Source of the DNA: Candidatus Omnitrophota bacterium
GTDB lineage: Bacteria; Hinthialibacterota; Hinthialibacteria; Hinthialibacterales; JAKPRU01
Direction: 5' to 3'
Length of the DNA stretch: 64,000 bases
NCBI GenBank assembly: GCA_029570205.1
Contig: JAKQSI010000096.1
Location: 70,244 to 134,243 of the forward strand
A program made the translations under genes and the position numbers. Positions 61,580 through 64,000 of this stretch are shown here, piece after piece (positions within the stretch are counted from its first letter, which is position 1; each line of letters opens with the position of its first letter). A model generated the notes under the pieces. That model made no database searches and had not been told where the DNA came from. It worked only from the letters and a program-made list of their open reading frames with translations.

Positions 61580-61837
61580 ATGGGAAGAAGACGGTTGGAT
61601 TTACCTGTTTGGGTTCTGGCTTCGCTCGGACTGCTGGTTCTCGGCACGTTTGTCGGGATCCGATTCTTCGGTCCGGATTATGTGGCGGTCCCGTATAGCG
61701 GGGACTCGGTCAACCGCGATCAGTTGAAAGCAATGTTGCGGTCACGTGGCATCCCGTTCATTGTGACCGAGAGTGAGATCTGGGTCCCCCGGCAGGAGCT
61801 GAAGCATCTTTCACTCGATTCGGCTCCCCCGGCTTAG
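61580..61837 (+). CDS. Small membrane protein with a FliF/YscJ ring-building-like segment
   Basis: ATG 61580 has AAAGGAG about 9 nt upstream and gives 85 residues. A membrane helix (LPVWVLASLGLLVLGTFVGI, about 6-27) is followed by a short domain. Its pattern 'PYSGDSVNRDQLKAMLRSRG', IPFIVTESEIWVPRQELKHL parallels the first ring-building motif of the neighbouring FliF (PPGEEQRLNEIATSLDASGV then SIYVPRTQRDRVRLTL). It therefore looks like a single-domain FliF/YscJ relative placed just before fliF. It may modulate MS-ring assembly. I know of no named flagellar gene of this form. Confidence 0.6.
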   Translation: MGRRRLDLPVWVLASLGLLVLGTFVGIRFFGPDYVAVPYSGDSVNRDQLKAMLRSRGIPFIVTESEIWVPRQELKHLSLDSAPPA

Positions 61838-62026
61838 ATTGTTCGGACGACTCTGCGTTTTGCGAGAATCGGAGATCTCGCGAGCGCGGAGATGCAGATA
61901 AGCAGGCGTTATGAGAGGTTCGGTTTTTCACTGTCACGACCAGAGACCCGCCACGGGTTCCGTGCGCGGGAGTTCGGAGTTTTCACTATTGTTCCATTTC
62001 ACCAAGGTTCCCAGGGAGACTCAATC

Positions 62027-62209
62027 ATGGAGGAAGTACGGTATTACCGGCAGAGTCCGGCCGCCATCCGGGCCGCCCAATTCGGGCTAGACCATTCGGC
62101 TTCCCGGTCACGCAATCCCCATCCCCCGGCATTCCTTCGGAAGGACTTGGCGGGATTCGTTGTATTCCCGCGATCCGGTCTCCTTGTGAAAGGAGATCGC
62201 CATGGGTGA
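62027..62209 (+). CDS. Possible small coupled ORF before fliF (doubtful)
   Basis: The 364-bp gap between the mini-FliF gene and fliF holds one 60-codon frame. ATG 62027 has GGGAGA about 7 nt upstream and the stop lies 8 nt inside fliF, so it could be translationally coupled. The sequence (MEEVRYYRQSPAAIRAAQFG...) is basic and has no known domain. The rest of the gap (61838-62026) shows nothing recognisable. Confidence 0.28.
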   Translation: MEEVRYYRQSPAAIRAAQFGLDHSASRSRNPHPPAFLRKDLAGFVVFPRSGLLVKGDRHG

Positions 62210-63809
62210 GTTTTTCAGCCAGCTGCAGGAACAACTGTCGCGGGTGTGGGGAAACCTGAACGTCCAGCAGAAAATCCTGTTTGTTTCCGCGCCGACGGTA
62301 CTCATTCTGGCGCTGGTGATTGCGGTATACATCGCCAGCCGACCGGACTTCGTTCTCCTGGTATCGGTTCCCCCCGGCGAGGAACAGCGCCTGAATGAGA
62401 TTGCCACCAGTCTGGACGCCAGTGGTGTCAAGTACGAACTGCGGGGAGGGAACTCTATCTATGTCCCCCGCACACAGCGGGATCGCGTGCGTTTGACCCT
62501 GGCGGGAGAAGATTTGCTGGGCCCGGCAGGCGGACCGGGCCTCGAACTGTTCGATACAACCCGCCTCGGCATGACCGACCGAATCTTTGAAACACAATAC
62601 CAGCGCGCTCTGCAGAACGAGCTAGCACGGACGATTCGACAAGGCGCACGATACGACAGCGTTTCCGTGCATTTGAGCATTCCCGAAGAAGCTCTGTTCA
62701 AGGAAGACCAGGATTTCCCCTCTGCGAGCGTGAAGATAGTCGCCAGTCGTGGAATCTCACGGGAGGAGGTCATCGGGATTCAAAACCTTGTGGCGGCCGC
62801 TGTTCCCAAATTGGAGCCTTCCGCCGTTCAGGTAACCGACAAAAACAACCGGATGCTGAGCGGTGTAAGTGAAGAAGCGGACAGTGGAGCGGCAATGGTT
62901 CAAAAACAAGACCAGCTCCGCCTGATGAGAGAAAAACAACTCGCGGACAACATCGCCCCACATATTCAGAAAATCGTCGGGCCGGACGACTATGTGTTGA
63001 GTGTCCAGATGGTCCTCGATTGGACGGAAAAAACAGAGGAACAGAATAAACTTGATGCGGAAGGACAGGCGCTGATCAGCGAGAAAACTTACGAGGAAGT
63101 CTCCAATTCCGCCGCCATGGCGGGCGAACCGGGCGTGGCGGGAAATGTACAGGATACCGGAATCGGCGCCGCCGGCGGAGAGACTCTGAAAACCGAAATC
63201 GCCGAAAACATCGCCAATTACGATTACCCGGTAACCAAAACAAAAACCGTTTTCCCCACCGGGGAAGTCAAAGAAAAACATATCGGGATCATCCTGAACT
63301 ACCATCGAGACCCGAAAACCGGCGACATGGTCCCCTATGACGACGCCGTTATTGAGGACCTTCGACAGACGATCGCCTCCGTCGCCGGAATCAATCTGCA
63401 GAATCCCGAATCTCTCGATACGCTTTCCATCAAGTCCCTCCAGTTTGATACCCGCAAGGAATACGAAATTCGCAAGGAATTCTGGGTGGAACAGGGACAG
63501 AGGTTGATCCGTACCGGATTGCCGCTGATCGCCCTCGCAATCCTCGTAGGTCTCGGATACATGTTCTTCCGGAAGGCTTTTGCGCCGAAGCCCATTGAGG
63601 AAGAAGAGGTGGAAGAGATTCCCATCGAGCCGGTCACCGAATCCCGGGAACTTACACTGGCCCAATTGGGATTGGCTCAATTCGGCGATATTGCCAGCTT
63701 GCCTGCTGAAGAACAACGACGTCTGAAAATGCAGGAACATGTGATCTCCTACGCACAGGAGAAACCGGAAGAGGTTGCAGCAATCATCAAGGCCTGGCTG
63801 AGCGGCTAA
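62202..63809 (+). CDS. fliF: Flagellar MS-ring protein FliF
   Basis: FliF builds the inner-membrane MS ring and export-gate platform. The 535-residue protein has a first membrane helix (LFVSAPTVLILALVIAVYIA, about 27-46). A YscJ-type ring-building domain has SIYVPRTQRDRVRLTL and GLELFDTTRLGMTDRIFETQ, then YQRALQNELARTI. A second periplasmic region, a second membrane helix (about 445-465, LIALAILVGLGYMFF) and a cytoplasmic C-terminus ending EVAAIIKAWLSG, the FliG-binding motif, follow. AAAGGAG is 6 nt before the ATG. fliG follows. Confidence 0.96.
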   Translation: MGEFFSQLQEQLSRVWGNLNVQQKILFVSAPTVLILALVIAVYIASRPDFVLLVSVPPGEEQRLNEIATSLDASGVKYELRGGNSIYVPRTQRDRVRLTLAGEDLLGPAGGPGLELFDTTRLGMTDRIFETQYQRALQNELARTIRQGARYDSVSVHLSIPEEALFKEDQDFPSASVKIVASRGISREEVIGIQNLVAAAVPKLEPSAVQVTDKNNRMLSGVSEEADSGAAMVQKQDQLRLMREKQLADNIAPHIQKIVGPDDYVLSVQMVLDWTEKTEEQNKLDAEGQALISEKTYEEVSNSAAMAGEPGVAGNVQDTGIGAAGGETLKTEIAENIANYDYPVTKTKTVFPTGEVKEKHIGIILNYHRDPKTGDMVPYDDAVIEDLRQTIASVAGINLQNPESLDTLSIKSLQFDTRKEYEIRKEFWVEQGQRLIRTGLPLIALAILVGLGYMFFRKAFAPKPIEEEEVEEIPIEPVTESRELTLAQLGLAQFGDIASLPAEEQRRLKMQEHVISYAQEKPEEVAAIIKAWLSG

Positions 63810-63865
63810 TCGATATGGAGTTTGTGTTGGACTGATTCCGCTGGTACGGAGAGGAAATCGCGATC

Positions 63866-64000
63866 ATGGTCCGCGCCACACAAGAGAAAGCGAAAATAAC
63901 CGGTCGCAAGAAGGCGGCGATTCTCATGGTGACCCTGGGGCCGGAGGTGGCCGCCGATGTCTACCGGAACCTGACCGATGAGGAAATCGAGCAGATCACG
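63866..64000 (+). CDS. fliG: Flagellar motor switch protein FliG (3' end outside window)
   Basis: The first 45 codons are seen, beginning at ATG 63866 with GAGAGGAAAT upstream. ITGRKKAAILMVTLGPEVAA then YRNLTDEEIEQIT is the FliG N-terminal domain that binds the FliF tail. Its place right after fliF is canonical. The remainder of the gene lies beyond the window. Confidence 0.92.
   Translation, partial: MVRATQEKAKITGRKKAAILMVTLGPEVAADVYRNLTDEEIEQIT

Overview
The window reads as a chromosomal segment of a Gram-negative, flagellated, probably environmental bacterium. Evidence for an outer-membrane cell plan is a heptosyltransferase-like GT9, a BON lipoprotein and a FliF/FlgB/FlgC basal body. The gene mix (DUF4838, DUF5107-TPR, GH109-like Gfo/Idh/MocA, DUF4432, LarA, GspG-like pseudopilin, accB-accC-asp23-amaP) recalls poorly cultured phyla such as Sumerlaeota (BRC1), Hydrogenedentota or other PVC/FCB-adjacent lineages. 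That placement is inference only: no rRNA or other taxonomic marker is present. TGA is an ordinary stop throughout, many starts are GTG, and adjacent genes often overlap as ATGA or GTGA.

Layout. 0-10 kb: sugar-epimerase-like fragment, GT9 plus unknown partner, a fused 5-formyl-THF cyclo-ligase/TsaE gene followed by tsaB, a DUF342/FapA gene, BON lipoprotein, ElbB and the nickel-pincer enzyme LarA. 10-21 kb: pseudopilin, secreted matrixin-type protease translationally coupled to an unknown gene, a DNA methyltransferase followed by the stump of a restriction enzyme, an NtrC-type regulator, a DUF5107-TPR protein, a tightly coupled three-gene operon of unknown function (18.8-20.7 kb) and a sugar isomerase. 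21-31 kb: PurS-like protein, mnmE, a coiled-coil protein, mutS2, and an FAD oxidoreductase/SDR operon. 31-45 kb: DUF4838 protein, a second decayed restriction-modification locus, a giant propeller sensor kinase, acetyl-CoA carboxylase accBC with asp23/amaP, a palindrome-rich repeat region and a DUF3748 propeller protein. 45-52 kb: IS1380 remnant, a Co/Ni ECF transporter (cbiMNQO type), a paralogue of the coiled-coil protein, a TAT-exported oxidoreductase and a thioredoxin-fold/TPR protein. 52-64 kb: a flagellar block with a FlgN-like chaperone, an NtrB/NtrC-like (FlrBC-type) pair, a 1281-residue TPR membrane protein, a clear sigma-54 promoter, then flgB, flgC, an unknown gene, fliE, a mini-FliF-like gene, fliF and the start of fliG.

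How the parts fit. The FlrBC-like pair very probably drives the sigma-54 promoter at 59796 and thereby the basal-body operon. The ECF transporter could supply nickel for LarA, although no larBCE is visible. Two restriction-modification loci are both degraded, and an IS1380 transposase is reduced to its ends. Several families of short palindromic repeats are scattered between genes. The most promising undescribed material is the 18.8-20.7 kb operon, the pair of full-length coiled-coil paralogues (23.7 and 48.4 kb), and the non-canonical members of the flagellar block.
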